64,000 nt of DNA from Calendula officinalis (Eukaryota > Streptophyta > Magnoliopsida > Asterales > Asteraceae). The stretch lies in the NCBI GenBank assembly GCA_963853835.1, contig OY970824.1:75402372-75466371 (forward strand). Reading direction: 5' to 3'. A program made the translations under genes and the position numbers. Positions 20,635 through 31,785 of the stretch are shown here, piece by piece; the first letter of the stretch is position 1; each line of letters starts with the position of its first letter. Under the pieces are notes generated by a model. The model was not told the DNA's origin. It worked only from the letters and a program-made list of their open reading frames with translations, and made no database searches.

Positions 20635-20924
20635 CGCGGGCGCGTCTACATGCCATGCGGCCGCGTCAAAGCTTCTGGAAATTCGAAACTTACTGGAACA
20701 TCCACGCGGGCGCGTCAATTCTCTACGAGGCCGCGTCAAACCTTCTGGAATTTCGAGACTTACTGGAACATCGGCGCGGGCGCGTCAATATTTCACGAGG
20801 CCGCGTCAAACCTGAAGGCATTTTTCTAATTCTTTCCACGCGGGCACGTCAGCATGTCACGCGGCTGCGCATAAGCTACTGGAATTTTTGTAAGTTTTGG
20901 CAGATTCATCCACACGGGCACATC
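20635..20924. repeat. GC-rich tandem repeat, about 70-bp unit, five copies
   Basis: CGCGGGCGCGTC-type words recur at 20635, 20705, 20775, 20839 and 20913, giving periods of 70, 70, 64 and 74 bp. Each of the first four is followed after about 20 bp by a CGCGGCCGCGTC-type word. Between units lies CTTCTGGAAATTCGAAACTT or a close variant. Copies decay towards the right, where CpG becomes CpA/TpG as expected from methylation. A single unit core is also in each LTR. Confidence 0.85.
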
Positions 20925-21173
20925 AAAATTCCACATGGTCGCCTCTACCTGTACCTGGACACAAAAAGATATTTTCTCCCACAAAAGTTATATTCATTTA
21001 AATTCAAACTCATTAAATCACGGATAGGAATTCATACGAGAATTCCCCTAGATTTCAAAATACAAGTTACACGAAAACGTAAAGATTTTTTTTTCGGCCT
21101 TGAAAAACACGAAAGACAATGTTTTCCAAAAAGATGCATTTATTTAACGTCTTTGCCAAGACATGCTACCAAC

Positions 21174-23477
21174 TTAATTATGATACTCCGGAACATCCAA
21201 ACGGACCTCGTCAAAGCCACCTGGATCAAAAACTTTCAGAAAAACAAAAGGCCCGTTCCATCGGGATCTAAGTTTTCCCAGAAAACGTTTTAAAAGAGAG
21301 TGATAAAGAAGAACCTTTTGACCCAAAATGAAGTGTTTACGGGTTATGAACTTGTCGTGAAAAGATTTTACCTTCTCCTTGTAGATTTTGTTGCTTTCAT
21401 AGGAATCATTTCTCAATTGTTTAAGATCTTGTAATTGTAATTTCTTATGCTTCCCCGTTTCATCAATGTTGAAGTTACATTGTTTGACCGCCCAATAAGC
21501 TCGGTGCTCAAATTCCGGTGGTTTGTCAATAGAAGGAGGTAACTTTGTGTGAAAATGAGGTTGTTTCACTTGTAAAACATGCACTCTTGTTGAATTATTC
21601 ACCTCTAACTTGTTAACAATTTCTTCTATCCCGGGATCCAAATAGTATAGCTTCAACTTTTCATTAAATCTCTCACAATCAAAACTCTTGCTTAGCACCT
21701 CAACCTTTCGGAATGTGTCTAGGATCACCTTTTCTTCCTCCTTTTTCTTTGAAACGGCGAGCCAAGAAGGAAAATGTGGTAGAGGGACAAAAGGCGGGGT
21801 TTTCTTCTTCGGTATTTCAACTTCTACACTACCCTCCACAACGGGTTCTTTCTCGGGAACAACTTCAACTTCTTCCTCAACTTCCCTAGTGGTGATCTTG
21901 GGACCATTTTCCCCGGTTAACTTTCCACTCCTTAATCTAATTGCATTCACATTAGGATTCTTTTCGGTTTGGGAGAGAAGTTTACCCCTAGATTCCAACT
22001 TTCCAATGGAGGTGATTAAATCCCCCACTTGTGATTGGAGGGTAGAGATACTAGTTCTTGTTTCATTTTGGAATTGTTGGGTACTTTTTTCAAGGGACTT
22101 CACAATGTCTTCAAGAGACATTTCAGGACTACTAGCATGAGGTTGTTGTCGAGTTTGTTGGTTTTGGTAGTATTGTTGGTGTTGGTATTGTTGTTGATGG
22201 GGTTGTCTTGGTGGGTATTGTGATTGGTGTTGATTTTGATAGTGGTTTGGTTGTGATGAGTATGGAGGTCTTGTTAGCACATTTGGTTGAAGCGGTTTTG
22301 GGCCATAACTCATATTGGGATTCGGTTTCCAACTCGAGTTGTAGGCGGCATGGTAATTGGATTGATTTTGTTGACCAGGATATCCTCCTATAGCATTTAC
22401 ATCCACAGAATCTCCAACAATTATGGGGCATAAATGTGTATGGTGACCCACATTGTTACAAAGGCCACATACCACAACTTGTTGCCCATTGACCAATGCT
22501 AATTGTTGAACAACATTAGTCAAATTTATATCTTAGACTCAAGGCTTGAGGTGTCAACCTCATTCACTTTGTGTTGTGTATTCCTCTTCATATATTGCCT
22601 AGGACCAAAGTGTCGGGAGTTTGATGCTATTGTGTTGAAAAGATCTCTTGTTTGTTGTGGTGTTTTATTAAAGACATCACCACCGCTTGAAGCATCAACT
22701 AATCTCCTCTCCATAGGCAACAACCCTTCATAAAAGTGTTGGATAAGGAGTTGTTCGGGAATTTGGTGTTTTGGGCAACTTACACATAAGCCATTGAATC
22801 TCTCCCAATAATCATGAAAACTTTCATCTTGACCTTGGCGAATCCCACAAATTTCGATTCTAAGACTTGACACTCTTGAAGCGGGATAGAATTTGTCTAA
22901 GAAAGCTCTTGCCATTTCGGTCCATGTGTTTATCGACCCCGTTGGTATATAAAATAACCATTCCTTTGCTTTATCGGCCAAGGAAAAAGGAAATGCACTT
23001 AACTTGAATTGGTCATCGGTGACATCTTGTGGTTTCATACTAACACACACAATATGAAACAATTTTAAGTGCTTGTGAGGGTCTTCGTTTTCCAACCCAT
23101 GGTAGGTAGGAAGGTGATGGAGGAAACTTGACTTCAATTCTATTCCTTTTTCACGGATGGGGTAATTGATGCCAATGGGTGTTTGTGTGACATTGGTTCA
23201 ATTCCATCATTTGCCTCAAGGTTCTTTCGGGTGGTCGGTTAGCGTCCGCCATATTTTCTTGCTTGAATGGAGGTGTTTCGAGAACAACTTGTTGGAGATC
23301 GGGGTTTGAATTGGATTCGGTATCAAATTCACTTGAAGTATCAACTAGAACTTCTGGCTCCACGTTAACTGTAGAAGTTTGACCACGACGTAGTCTTGTT
23401 TCTTTAGCTAAACGTCTTGCTTCTTTTTCAATCTCGGGATTAAAAATCAATTCACCTGTACGATTAGATCTGGGCAT
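21174..23477 (-). pseudogene. Athila-type gag fused to integrase C-terminus (degenerate)
   Basis: Three frames succeed one another: 23477-23151 (N-terminus from ATG), 23137-22526 (gag core with LPTYHGLENEDPHKHL and the DKFYPASRVSSLRIEI block) and 22523-21174. Single frame shifts near 23150 and 22520 separate them. The last frame has a zinc-knuckle-like CGLCNNVGHHTHLC, a Gln-rich stretch, and VNAIRLRSGK, the Athila gag-protease hallmark. After about 100 residues it passes without a stop into AYWAVKQCNFNIDETGKHK and GKLRSRWNGPFVFLKV, which is the C-terminal part of Athila integrase. So protease through the integrase core have been deleted in frame. No intact product is expected, although the element could be moved in trans. 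Confidence 0.8.
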
Positions 23478-23489
23478 AGAAAAACAAAC

Positions 23490-23529
23490 TGATTAAAAGT
23501 AACCAGTCCCCGGCAGCGGCGCCAAAATT
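23490..23529 (-). other. Primer binding site region of the Athila-type element
   Basis: The minus strand reads TGGCGCCGCTGCCGGGGACT five bases after the LTR end ...CAGCCACCA. This resembles the complement of the tRNA-Asp 3' end, the primer described for Athila. It fixes the element's orientation as minus and the LTR inner edge at 23530. Confidence 0.85.
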
Positions 23530-25425
23530 TGGTGGCTGTCGAGGCCAGCAAATAAATAACCCAATATTCAATACAAATAATAGTGTATAATGGTAAAGGG
23601 ATCGAATCCATGAAGACTGGCTCAATTTAAAGTTCTATGCAATCTAATTATAAAAGTGATTTTTGTAACAACAATGAAATAAAATGAGGGGGGTTTTGAA
23701 TTTTGTTTGTTTTATACTAAAATTTGACAAGTAACTAAAAGTTGCAATTAACAAGATGATTTAAAGCAATAGGAGGTGGAATGGTCAACATTGGGTTTCA
23801 TCACATGAACAACTAGCTATCTTATCATCAAGGGACATGGTGCAATACTTGCAATTCACTTTAATTTGGCTATAGCAATTTAAAAGTTTAAATCACCTAG
23901 ATTCTTCTTATTTAATATGGAGGTTGAAGAAAGCTCCTAACACACCTTCTTAATCAAAGTTATGAATCAAAAGAAGCATCTAATTCACAAAAGTTGACTA
24001 GCATTACAATCTAAGAACCACCAAATCCAAGAGGAGTCAAAAGTTACACTACCATGTTGGAGAATACAATTCCATGGTTTGAGAGATGCTACTAACATTC
24101 ATGAAACCAATTGTTACTTGTTGTTTTGAGGATCTATTACGTAATCAAGAAAACAACTAACATAAATCATTCAAACATTTGCACTCATGATATACAAACA
24201 CAAAAAGATATGGAAATTAAACTAGGATTCATATTCATAAAATGAAGAACAAGTTCATGAAACCCTTTCAAAGATTTGCTAGCAATTCATGGATTTATAC
24301 CAATGTTAACTAAAATGGAGTTTAGCCACACATTACAAGAGTTAAATAGAAAGATAAAATTGTACCAAACATCAAAGAAATGAAATGGATGGAAGCAATC
24401 TTCAAGAATCCTTCAAAAAACCCTAGAAATGGTGATTTTTCTCCCAAAAACGTGGCTGGCTCGGAAGTGTGAAGTGTCGTGCAGAAACCTTATCCATTTC
24501 CCCCATATAGTCAAAAAGGAGAAAATGACAAAAAGTTACTGCACGTCTGACGCGGGCGCGTCAAGCTTCTGCGCGGCCGCGTGAACCCTGCTGACAGATT
24601 TTTGACTTTTAAGCACATGTCCCCATAAAAGAGACATCTTTATCTCCTCTTTTGTCTTCTTCTTCCAACACTTGGATCTGCATTTTTAGCTTAAAACTCA
24701 TATTTTCCAAGCCTAAATAATTATCATTGTCTTTTAATGCTCATTGATCCATCAAATTAGCCCAAATCTTCGAGTCCAAAGATCCAAAATGATTTCCGCT
24801 AACACCTGATCCGCATTAGTCTTCTAAAAATCTGAAACTAAACACGAAGACTAGAAAGTACCTGATATAGGTCAAAATATATAAAAAGGGGAAATATGCA
24901 GTACGAAACTAACAATAAAGTCTAAATGCTAAAATAAACTATAAAAAGAAGTAAATAAAATAAACATATCAAATCACCCCAAGCTTAAACCTTTCCTTGT
25001 CCTCAAGGAAAACAAGAAATATAATGAGTGATGGATGATTAAAACACATAAAAGAAAATGAATGAACACCCTATGGAGCAAACCAATATATCTCAACATA
25101 ACCAACATAAGGCTAACTTGAATTCCATGCAAATCACATCATGCCCATGTTAGAAACTAAAGATAACAATTAGGGACGACTACATGCTATGTGAATCGCA
25201 CGAAAGCGGTACAATAAGAGCATTAGCATGGCCTATACAAAATTACACCTAACACGATAAACATGGCACAATCCAAAGGGCGTGCTCACAGTTGCACACT
25301 CGCTCGTGTATGCACTCATATCACAAAAGATGTGTGATCTCGCAGTATCAGGCTTTCTCTCAAATTTTAGTGGAGATACGCTCAGGGATCGGTATAGGAA
25401 TGATTAGGCTAATATGACTTTGGCT
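23530..25425 (-). repeat. 5' LTR of the Athila-type element, MITE-free copy
   Basis: About 1895 bp, about 99% like the left copy by eye. It lacks the Stowaway insertion. Its outer end reads ACTTTGGCTATTC, whereas the left copy has ACTTTGGCACAAA, so the terminal CA is absent here and the outermost end may be lost. Confidence 0.8.
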
Positions 25426-25819
25426 ATTCTATATAGATTATTGAAAAGTTTATATCTGGAATTAAATCAACACATACTTATTTAATTTTCAAGTTTCTAC
25501 GTTCTGAAATTCTTCAAATTTGATATTGTTTTAAATTATGGTTAAATGTTTTTATTATTAAGTTAACATGTAAAAATGAACATTTACAAAGAAGATTTTA
25601 AGATAATTTGTTGAAAATGCATAAATGGGTTAAAACTTGGGTAAAAATGAATATACTCAAAATAAATGTGGTTAACCGAAACCTATAATCAATTCGTCAA
25701 CATTAACTAATAACCGATCTACCAATTAACCGAAACCGAAAGGTTATGGTTTTTGATTAACTGAACTTTCGGTTATGGGTTCGGTTTTATATCAAAACTA
25801 ACTCATGCTCTCCCCTATA
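25426..25819. other. Intergenic
   Basis: AT-rich, with AACCGA/TCGGTTA words around 25670-25790 that resemble decayed hAT termini, but without definable ends. Confidence 0.45.
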
Positions 25820-26041
25820 AAAAATAGTACAGTTCAATGTAATGGGTAAACAGAAAGAGATCACTGTTCAGGTAATCCGTGGAAAGTCAAACATTTGGCT
25901 CTGATGTACGCGACTTAACCGCTATTCCGGTGATTATTTCCAGACTTTTTACCATAGTCATATGTTTACCCAATGAGGTTCGAACCCTAGTCTCCTGTGT
26001 GAGATGAAGGAACTCTTTTTCCACTTAACCACTTGAGATTG
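25820..26041 (-). mobile_element. tRNA-derived SINE-like element
   Basis: On the minus strand an A-box-like TGGTTAAGTGG (26031-26021) is followed by a B box GGTTCGAACC (25986-25977) at about the spacing seen in RNA polymerase III promoters of tRNA-derived SINEs. The body downstream (GTCGCGTACATC region) has a partial relative near 13330-13400. The 3' end is set only approximately and no target duplication was found. Confidence 0.5.
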
Positions 26042-26329
26042 ATGGAACATTTCAAATGTGAATCCAAAATGTCTCACTCATGTAACTAGACCTGCCCATT
26101 TTCTTCTATTGGACTTTTGACACATTCATACATGAACAAGGACACATGCGTGAAGCGTGACATAAATATAAGCAAATCTAATAGATGGAAAATATTATCT
26201 CAATGTCGACATGAGCAAACGTAATATATTATAAATACCAAGATTTGATAATTATATCTTGGATCATATTCGACCATCGAACCCGAATGAAGAAGCATAC
26301 ATAGACCATGGTAAGACAAAATATTGGGC

Positions 26330-27433
26330 TTAGAGGCCCACTTTGGGTGTCTCCACAGCCACAGGCAACCCATTCTGAACCCATGCAAGATATCCCCCTC
26401 CCATGTTGTATACATGCTTGAATCCCTTAAAAACATTTTTTATAGAGTTTCAAATTAATAGCTAATTTTTTTAAATATTCGATTAAATATTATAATCAGT
26501 TTTATAGAATTATCCCGAAGTTAACTTCGTTTAATATTAGTTTAAGTGAATGTTAATTTTGAAACACGAAATGATAACAAACTTACTGCATCGAAAAGAT
26601 CGGTTGTTGCATAGACCGAACGAACCCCAGATTGACAACCCTTCACACACAAAATTCAATGATTAAAACAAATTGGGTACTCAATTTTATTTGATAAATA
26701 ATTTAATACAAATTGCAGTTTTGGTTATTCAAATAAACAATAATTCACCTTTTAATACCATTTAATGGTATTTTAATTTATTAATTTTATTTTAGTCATA
26801 TTCAAATTACATAAAAATTGTAGTTTTAATTTTTGGATCAAAGAGTGATTTATTATATATTTGATTGGATTTACCACAATAAGATGATCATCCGTAGTAC
26901 ACAGAGGCAGCACTTGTTCCATGAAGTTGGGATTCTTCACCCTACCTAAGTCCACGCAATCAAATAAAATCCAAACTCAAACAAAAATTTAAAAAAAAAA
27001 GATATTATTTTAATAAAAATATTCTTATCATTACCTTCAGGGGTATTAAACATGTAAGCAATGTTGAGAACATCCTCAAACTCAACATGGCCTTTGTTGA
27101 ATTCTTCCTCAGTCCTATCATATTAACTACCATGTTAACTAAAAATCCATCTATTAACTTTATAACCAAACTAGTTATTAAATCATAAATAAATAAATAA
27201 ATACAAAAACCGAAGCACCTGACGTCAAGATAACGATAGTTGTTGTTACGAAGAAGATCGTTAGCTTTTAGAACATCAACGGTGATGACTTGAGATTCCG
27301 AGCTACACAATTGAATCAGGATAAGATCGAAGGATGTAGATCGAGGATTAAAAGAAATAATTGATTAATTATGATATAATAATAATGAAATTGAACTCAT
27401 GTTCATATACCTTGAATTCAAATTTGTGTTCAT
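26330..27433 (-). CDS. STR18: Rhodanese-domain sulfurtransferase, STR18-like, six exons
   Basis: Exons on the minus strand: 27411-27433, 27219-27302, 27035-27114, 26875-26945, 26587-26640 and 26330-26425 (stop TAA). All introns are GT...AG. The sum is 408 nt, encoding 135 aa with a continuous frame. The product is a single rhodanese domain: the VITVDVLKANDLL start, YRYLDVR, the EEEFNKGHVE block, and the active-site loop CQSGVRS with its persulfide-forming Cys. It ends NMGGGYLAWVQNGLP, as in plant STR16/STR18. Such enzymes move sulfane sulfur from thiosulfate or persulfides to acceptors such as thioredoxin or glutaredoxin. No transit peptide is apparent, which favours STR18 (cytosolic) over plastid STR16. 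The gene looks intact; STR16 or STR17 are the alternatives. Confidence 0.85.
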
Positions 27434-27500
27434 GATGTAGAAGATGGTGTGTTGCAGTGTTGATAGAGTTCTTGATTAGGTACAAAAAGAAAACATATGA

Positions 27501-27509
27501 TATATAAGG
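27501..27509 (-). promoter_or_regulatory. Candidate TATA box of the STR18-like gene
   Basis: The minus strand reads CCTTATATATC about 70 bp upstream of the start codon at 27433, a plausible TATA position with a short leader. Confidence 0.45.
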
Positions 27510-28057
27510 TGCATGATGAACAAGATAGAGTGTGATTGGTTATGTGGTAGGTCCACAAAGTTGAGTGTTGATTTTAGCTTTTTATGAGTTCCACAAATTA
27601 ATTAGATTAGGATCAGTGGCCGGATTCATCAATATATGGAAATTTATAATTGATTTTTATATTTTTTCTGTCGATTATGGAAGTTTTATGACTCACTATT
27701 GATTAGATCTTTGACTTCACATTTTTTTTATGTTACAGATATCTTTGTATATAATTAGTTTATTGTTATATATAATTAATTTTGTGCATAGCCTTGAATA
27801 ATGTCCACATTCAACCTTTGTGTAATCATATACAATAGATTCAAAAATAAGATATTATTTATTCTGATTTGTGAATATCTTATATTTATAGGGAAAAAGT
27901 CTTTTGATATTATCTTATTTAATTTTGTGTCTTTTATTAATGCAACCTTATTCAGTTTATTGCTAATGGATGGAGTTTTTTAGTTTTCTATTTGTAATTG
28001 CAAAAAACTTACAGAATCACATGCTAATTCTATAATTTAGCTTTATTTACAATTCAG
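27510..28057. other. Intergenic
   Basis: Upstream region of the STR18-like gene, AT-rich. No further exons of the methyltransferase-like fragment were recognised here. Confidence 0.5.
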
Positions 28058-28170
28058 GGCTAAAAGAGTCATTGAACTCGGATCAGGTTACGGGTTAGCA
28101 TGCTTTCTTATAGCAGCTGTCGCAGGTGCATTACAAGTTTTGATATCAGATGGAAATCCTCAAGTACATT
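28058..28170 (+). pseudogene. Isolated exon like calmodulin-lysine N-methyltransferase
   Basis: After an acceptor (AATTCAG) the plus strand encodes RVIELGSGYGLACFLIAA and then LISDGNPQV, ending at a GT. This is the SAM-binding motif I region of the class I methyltransferase family that trimethylates calmodulin (CaM KMT). GSGYGLA and the acidic SDGNP are the cofactor contacts. I could not find preceding or following exons within several hundred bases on either side, so I call it a gene fragment. A gene with long introns and diverged neighbours, or a fragment captured by a transposon, are alternatives. Confidence 0.5.
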
Positions 28171-28977
28171 GTATCCTATTCATTCATTATTCAATGCATA
28201 TTTGTGAAACAAATGTGTTTTATTTACGAGAATGCCCTCGATACCTTTTAATCTGCTTAACATTTAGATGTTCAGTTTAACATAAATGCAAATTCAAGTT
28301 TATTTGAAGTAAAAAAAGTCAAATCTATATATTTGAAGAACTCTCAGAAATTTTCAAACAGTTTTAATATCATTATTGCAAGTAATTGGTACTCTTACAA
28401 ATTTTACCCATTTAGGGAGTTTTGGGTCAAAATGGGTCATTCTTAGAATTGGTCAGGTTGGGTCGACTTGCAAGCACTTCAAAAGATAGTATTACTACGA
28501 TATGATGCAATAAAAATAAACTTTTGGCGACTTTCGACCTGTTTATCTCGTTCCCCTTAAAGCTACTTTTTTTTATTTGGCCTGATTGAGATAAAACGCA
28601 ACCTAAATCGCCCATATATAAACGGGTCGAAACTGCCTTCTCTATGCTCGGCGATTCTCTTTAATAATCTCAAAAAGGTTAAAAACATTTGCAGCACTTT
28701 TTCGAAGAATTCGTGCGTTTAGTACAGGGAATGAAATTGCAGAGAAAGAGAATTAGTCTGGAGATTGGGAATTGACTCTCAAAGACTTCGACAGAGAAAT
28801 GTACCAGAGAATCTTGTTTGATACAACAAAAAAATCAATAGAAAATTGTACAACAAAATTATAATTTAGTTTTGATCCAAACTATCTAAAAAGACAGAAT
28901 TATAGAGTTAGATGCTTCTTCTTTTTGAGAATGCAACCAGACATGGACCGCTTAGTATTCTGTGCATACCCCCACTC
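28171..28977. other. Intergenic, nothing recognised
   Basis: No further methyltransferase exon is evident. TGCATACCCCCACTC at 28963-28977 is the left target duplication of the LINE. Confidence 0.5.
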
Positions 28978-29805
28978 TTTTTTTTTTGAACTGCAAACAA
29001 GGCAACTACACGAGAGCTTCGGCAATGCCATCACCCTCGCATAGAGACCTACCACAATATATTAAAAATAAACGCTAGCCAGTGACTAGCACAAACGAAA
29101 CAGTTACAGTGAGAGTTTCAAGCAAAAGCCTACACCAAAACACCAAAGCACCTAATATCAACAATTAAGAAACAAGGATTAACAAGGTCCTATGACATAA
29201 ATCAGGTCCTGCTTATAAGCTTAACGGGTCGGCACACCAAGGACCCCAATCTGCGCTGCTCCATTTACAATTCGATCTAGTCTTTGTCCAATAAAACGCT
29301 TGAGCTTGAGCTTCACCAAATATTCTGTGGAAACAGTCACTTTTATTATTAAAAATGATATCATTTCTGTACCTCCATATGTGCCATACAACTGAGACAA
29401 GGGCTGTTACAAAATGCTTAGCCTTAATTTTCGAAAGATTCGCCCGATTTGACCAATCTATAAGCTGCTTCAAGCTCGAAACACCATTAATATCAATATT
29501 CCACCACCTACAAAATGCTGCCCACACTTCTCGAGTTTTCCGACAGGCCCAAAACAGGTGCTCCTCAACCTCGATTTCTCTTTCACACAACACACAGACG
29601 GCGGATTGCAAGGTTATACCCCGTTTCAAAAGATTGACACATGTTGGCAACCTGTTTTGAATCAATCTCCAAAAGAAAATGTTAATTCTAGATGGAATTG
29701 CTTTGATCCATGGAAAATTACCCGCCCTACGGGGGCCTGCTAGAGTTCCTTCAAACGCGAGTCTTGCCGACGAAACGGAAAAAATGCCATCCGATTCGGA
29801 AAAAA
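28978..29805 (-). mobile_element. 5'-truncated LINE (non-LTR retrotransposon), 828 bp
   Basis: The element is flanked by a perfect 15-bp duplication, TGCATACCCCCACTC, at 28963-28977 and 29806-29820. A T run directly after the left copy is the poly(A) tail of a minus-strand insertion. The body encodes the end of a LINE ORF2. Long target duplication, 3' tail and missing 5' end together are diagnostic of target-primed reverse transcription that stopped early. Confidence 0.95.
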
Positions 29806-29818
29806 TGCATACCCCCAC
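29213..29818 (-). pseudogene. LINE ORF2 C-terminus with zf-RVT domain (truncated)
   Basis: About 200 codons remain, uninterrupted, ending with a stop at 29213. They contain the reverse-transcriptase-associated zinc-binding domain: FPWIKAIPSRINIFFWRL, CVLCEREIEVEEHLFWAC and WRYRNDIIFNN. RT and endonuclease parts are missing because of 5' truncation. The apparent start at 29818 lies in the target duplication and is fortuitous. Confidence 0.85.
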
Positions 29819-29820
29819 TC

Positions 29821-31209
29821 GAGAGTGCCTAATTCACTACTTACGCTTGAATATAAAGCTTGCAATTCCAGAAACATACTTCAGTTTGACCTACTTAGGT
29901 TATAATCTATCTTATCACATGTATTTGACCTAATCAGTTTGACCTAAAATTGACTTAATGAGTTTGATCAAAATCAAAATTTGCTGTCATAAAAGGAAAA
30001 TTTAGAATCATAAATCAAGAAAGTTTGAGACTTTGACTTCATTTAGGTTAAACTTATTCTTTCAAAACATTATATAAATTAACTAATCGATTCAAACTTA
30101 TTGCTTGGTTCTGTCATACTTATTCTTGTTAATGAATATATATAAACTGAATGTATATAAATTTACTGAACATATATAAACTTATTACTGATTAAATCAA
30201 AAGCAAAAGCAATGCACTAAATCAATTAATCAAACTTATATAACTACTGTTCGGTAAAAATCTGGTTCAAACTTATATGAAACTTATTGCTTGGTTCAAT
30301 AGAAGGAAAATTAATCAAAAGCAATGCACTAAATCAATTAAATTAACTACTGTTCGGTAGAATTTCAGTCACAAAAACAAAATCAGTAACCGAATCCGAC
30401 AGTAGTTTTGTGAAGGACTTTTGTTTGATAGCGAGACACACAAAAATCGAGACAGATAAACAGTGAAATATGAAGAAGAGAAGCTTTGGAGAAGAGAATG
30501 GCTAAGTCGGTCGATTCTGGTTGTGCGGACGAAGGGTATGTTTTCGTTTTAGAAGACCACGTTCATATGGGCCACTCCAATTCTACGTGTCTTTTTTAGG
30601 ATTCTCTACTTTCCATTCCCACCTTTTCCCTGGCAAATGGGTCGTGTCATGTTGAGACCTTAAACGTGTTGAGACCCCTAAATCCAAATCCGACACGTTT
30701 AATAAACGGGTTCAAAATGCTAACCCAAACCCGACATTGTTAATTTTGTGTCAACCCGTTTAAGCTATGAAAATTTGCATATATCGATTAAACATAATAA
30801 TAATCCAACGAAAATATAATAAAAATTCAAAAAAAAAAAACATCGTAAAAATCCAACAAAAACGTAATACAATTAGATATTAAGCTCAATATGAAATAAA
30901 AGTCAATCTTTTTTACTACAACTACTAAGTTATAATATTTACATATAATATATTTAAAAATATAAAATTTATTAAAATATATATATACTTAAATGGGTGA
31001 TTCGGTTACCTTCGAGTTAAAAATAATGACACTAACCCAGCTCATTTAACTTTCGTGTCGTATCGAGTTAACCCATTTACTTAAACGTGTCGAAACCTTT
31101 ATCCCAAACCCACTAATTTTGTGTCGGGTTCGTGTCGAGTTGTCGTGTCGTGTCTGATTTTATCAGGTCTACCTTCAAATAGAGAGAATTAGATTCTTAT
31201 AATAGGAAA
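29821..31209. other. Intergenic with GTGTCG-rich repeat (about 30640-31170)
   Basis: No gene is seen. At 30640-31170 many GTGTCGGGTT/AACCCGACAC words occur near both ends, as in decayed hAT-like MITEs. A less well-defined relative is at about 32440-32800. Ends and target duplications could not be fixed. Confidence 0.4.
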
Positions 31210-31777
31210 TAGGGGTGTACGTTCGGGCGGTTTACGGTTTAGTAGGGTTACTCGGTTTGGGTTATTTGGTTTTTATATATATTTTTGACCAACCAATATT
31301 CAAACCAAATTAATTAAAACCAAACCAACCAAATAAGCAATCGGGTTATTCGGTTCGGTTTACTATAAAACCAAATAAAATAATAATCTATAAAAAGTAA
31401 TTGTCTTTAGTATTATTATAACTTAATTAATCATCACGCCAAAAATTTATATTAATTGTGAAACAAACTCAAAGTAACAATGAGTCAAACTCATTTATAT
31501 AAAAATAATAGACATAAAAGCACATTATAAAAATAGTTCAACAAAGTTGATGTATATTTAATTTAGATATCTTTAATATGTAAGTTACTTTTTACTATTC
31601 GGTTATTCAGGTGTAAACCAAATAAGGATTTTTGAACCCAAATCCAATCCATAAACAAGTATATTATTTCGGGTATATCCATAAATCCAAACCAAACCCA
31701 AATAAGCCAAATCATTTCACCCAATATCATTTGGATTGGTTGGTTTTTCGGGTCAAACCGTTTAATGAACACCCCTA
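31210..31777. mobile_element. Non-autonomous hAT-type MITE, 568 bp (second family member)
   Basis: Begins TAGGGGTGTACG and ends AATGAACACCCCTA. Reverse-complemented, it follows the element at 121-800 closely over the first 180 bp and at the far end. The 8-bp target duplication ATAGGAAA is at 31202-31209 and 31778-31785. No coding capacity. Confidence 0.9.
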
Positions 31778-31785
31778 ATAGGAAA

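Larger units (their letters stand above)
17005..25425 (-). mobile_element. Non-autonomous Athila-type Ty3/Gypsy element, 8.4 kb
   Basis: Two direct repeats (17005-19214 and 23530-25425) flank a minus-strand interior. It carries a tRNA-Asp-type primer site, an Athila-like gag, an integrase C-terminus, a long pyrimidine-rich tract and a GC-rich tandem repeat. Protease, RT, RNase H and most of integrase are absent. The LTRs differ at roughly 20 positions over about 1.89 kb by eye, apart from a MITE in the left copy, so the insertion is older than the Copia element. No target duplication is found. The right LTR does not end in CA and no polypurine tract abuts the left repeat at 19214, so one end may be truncated or the true LTR may extend further. 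Confidence 0.85.

Noticed and set aside
20583..21293. 236-codon plus-strand open frame
   Set aside because: It runs antisense through the GC-rich tandem repeat and the gag-integrase frame of the Athila-type element; CpG-rich repeats rarely contain stops and the protein has no recognisable domain.
30489..30590. Possible first exon starting MAKSVDSGCADEG
   Set aside because: A short frame with no donor leading to recognisable coding sequence; no supporting similarity.
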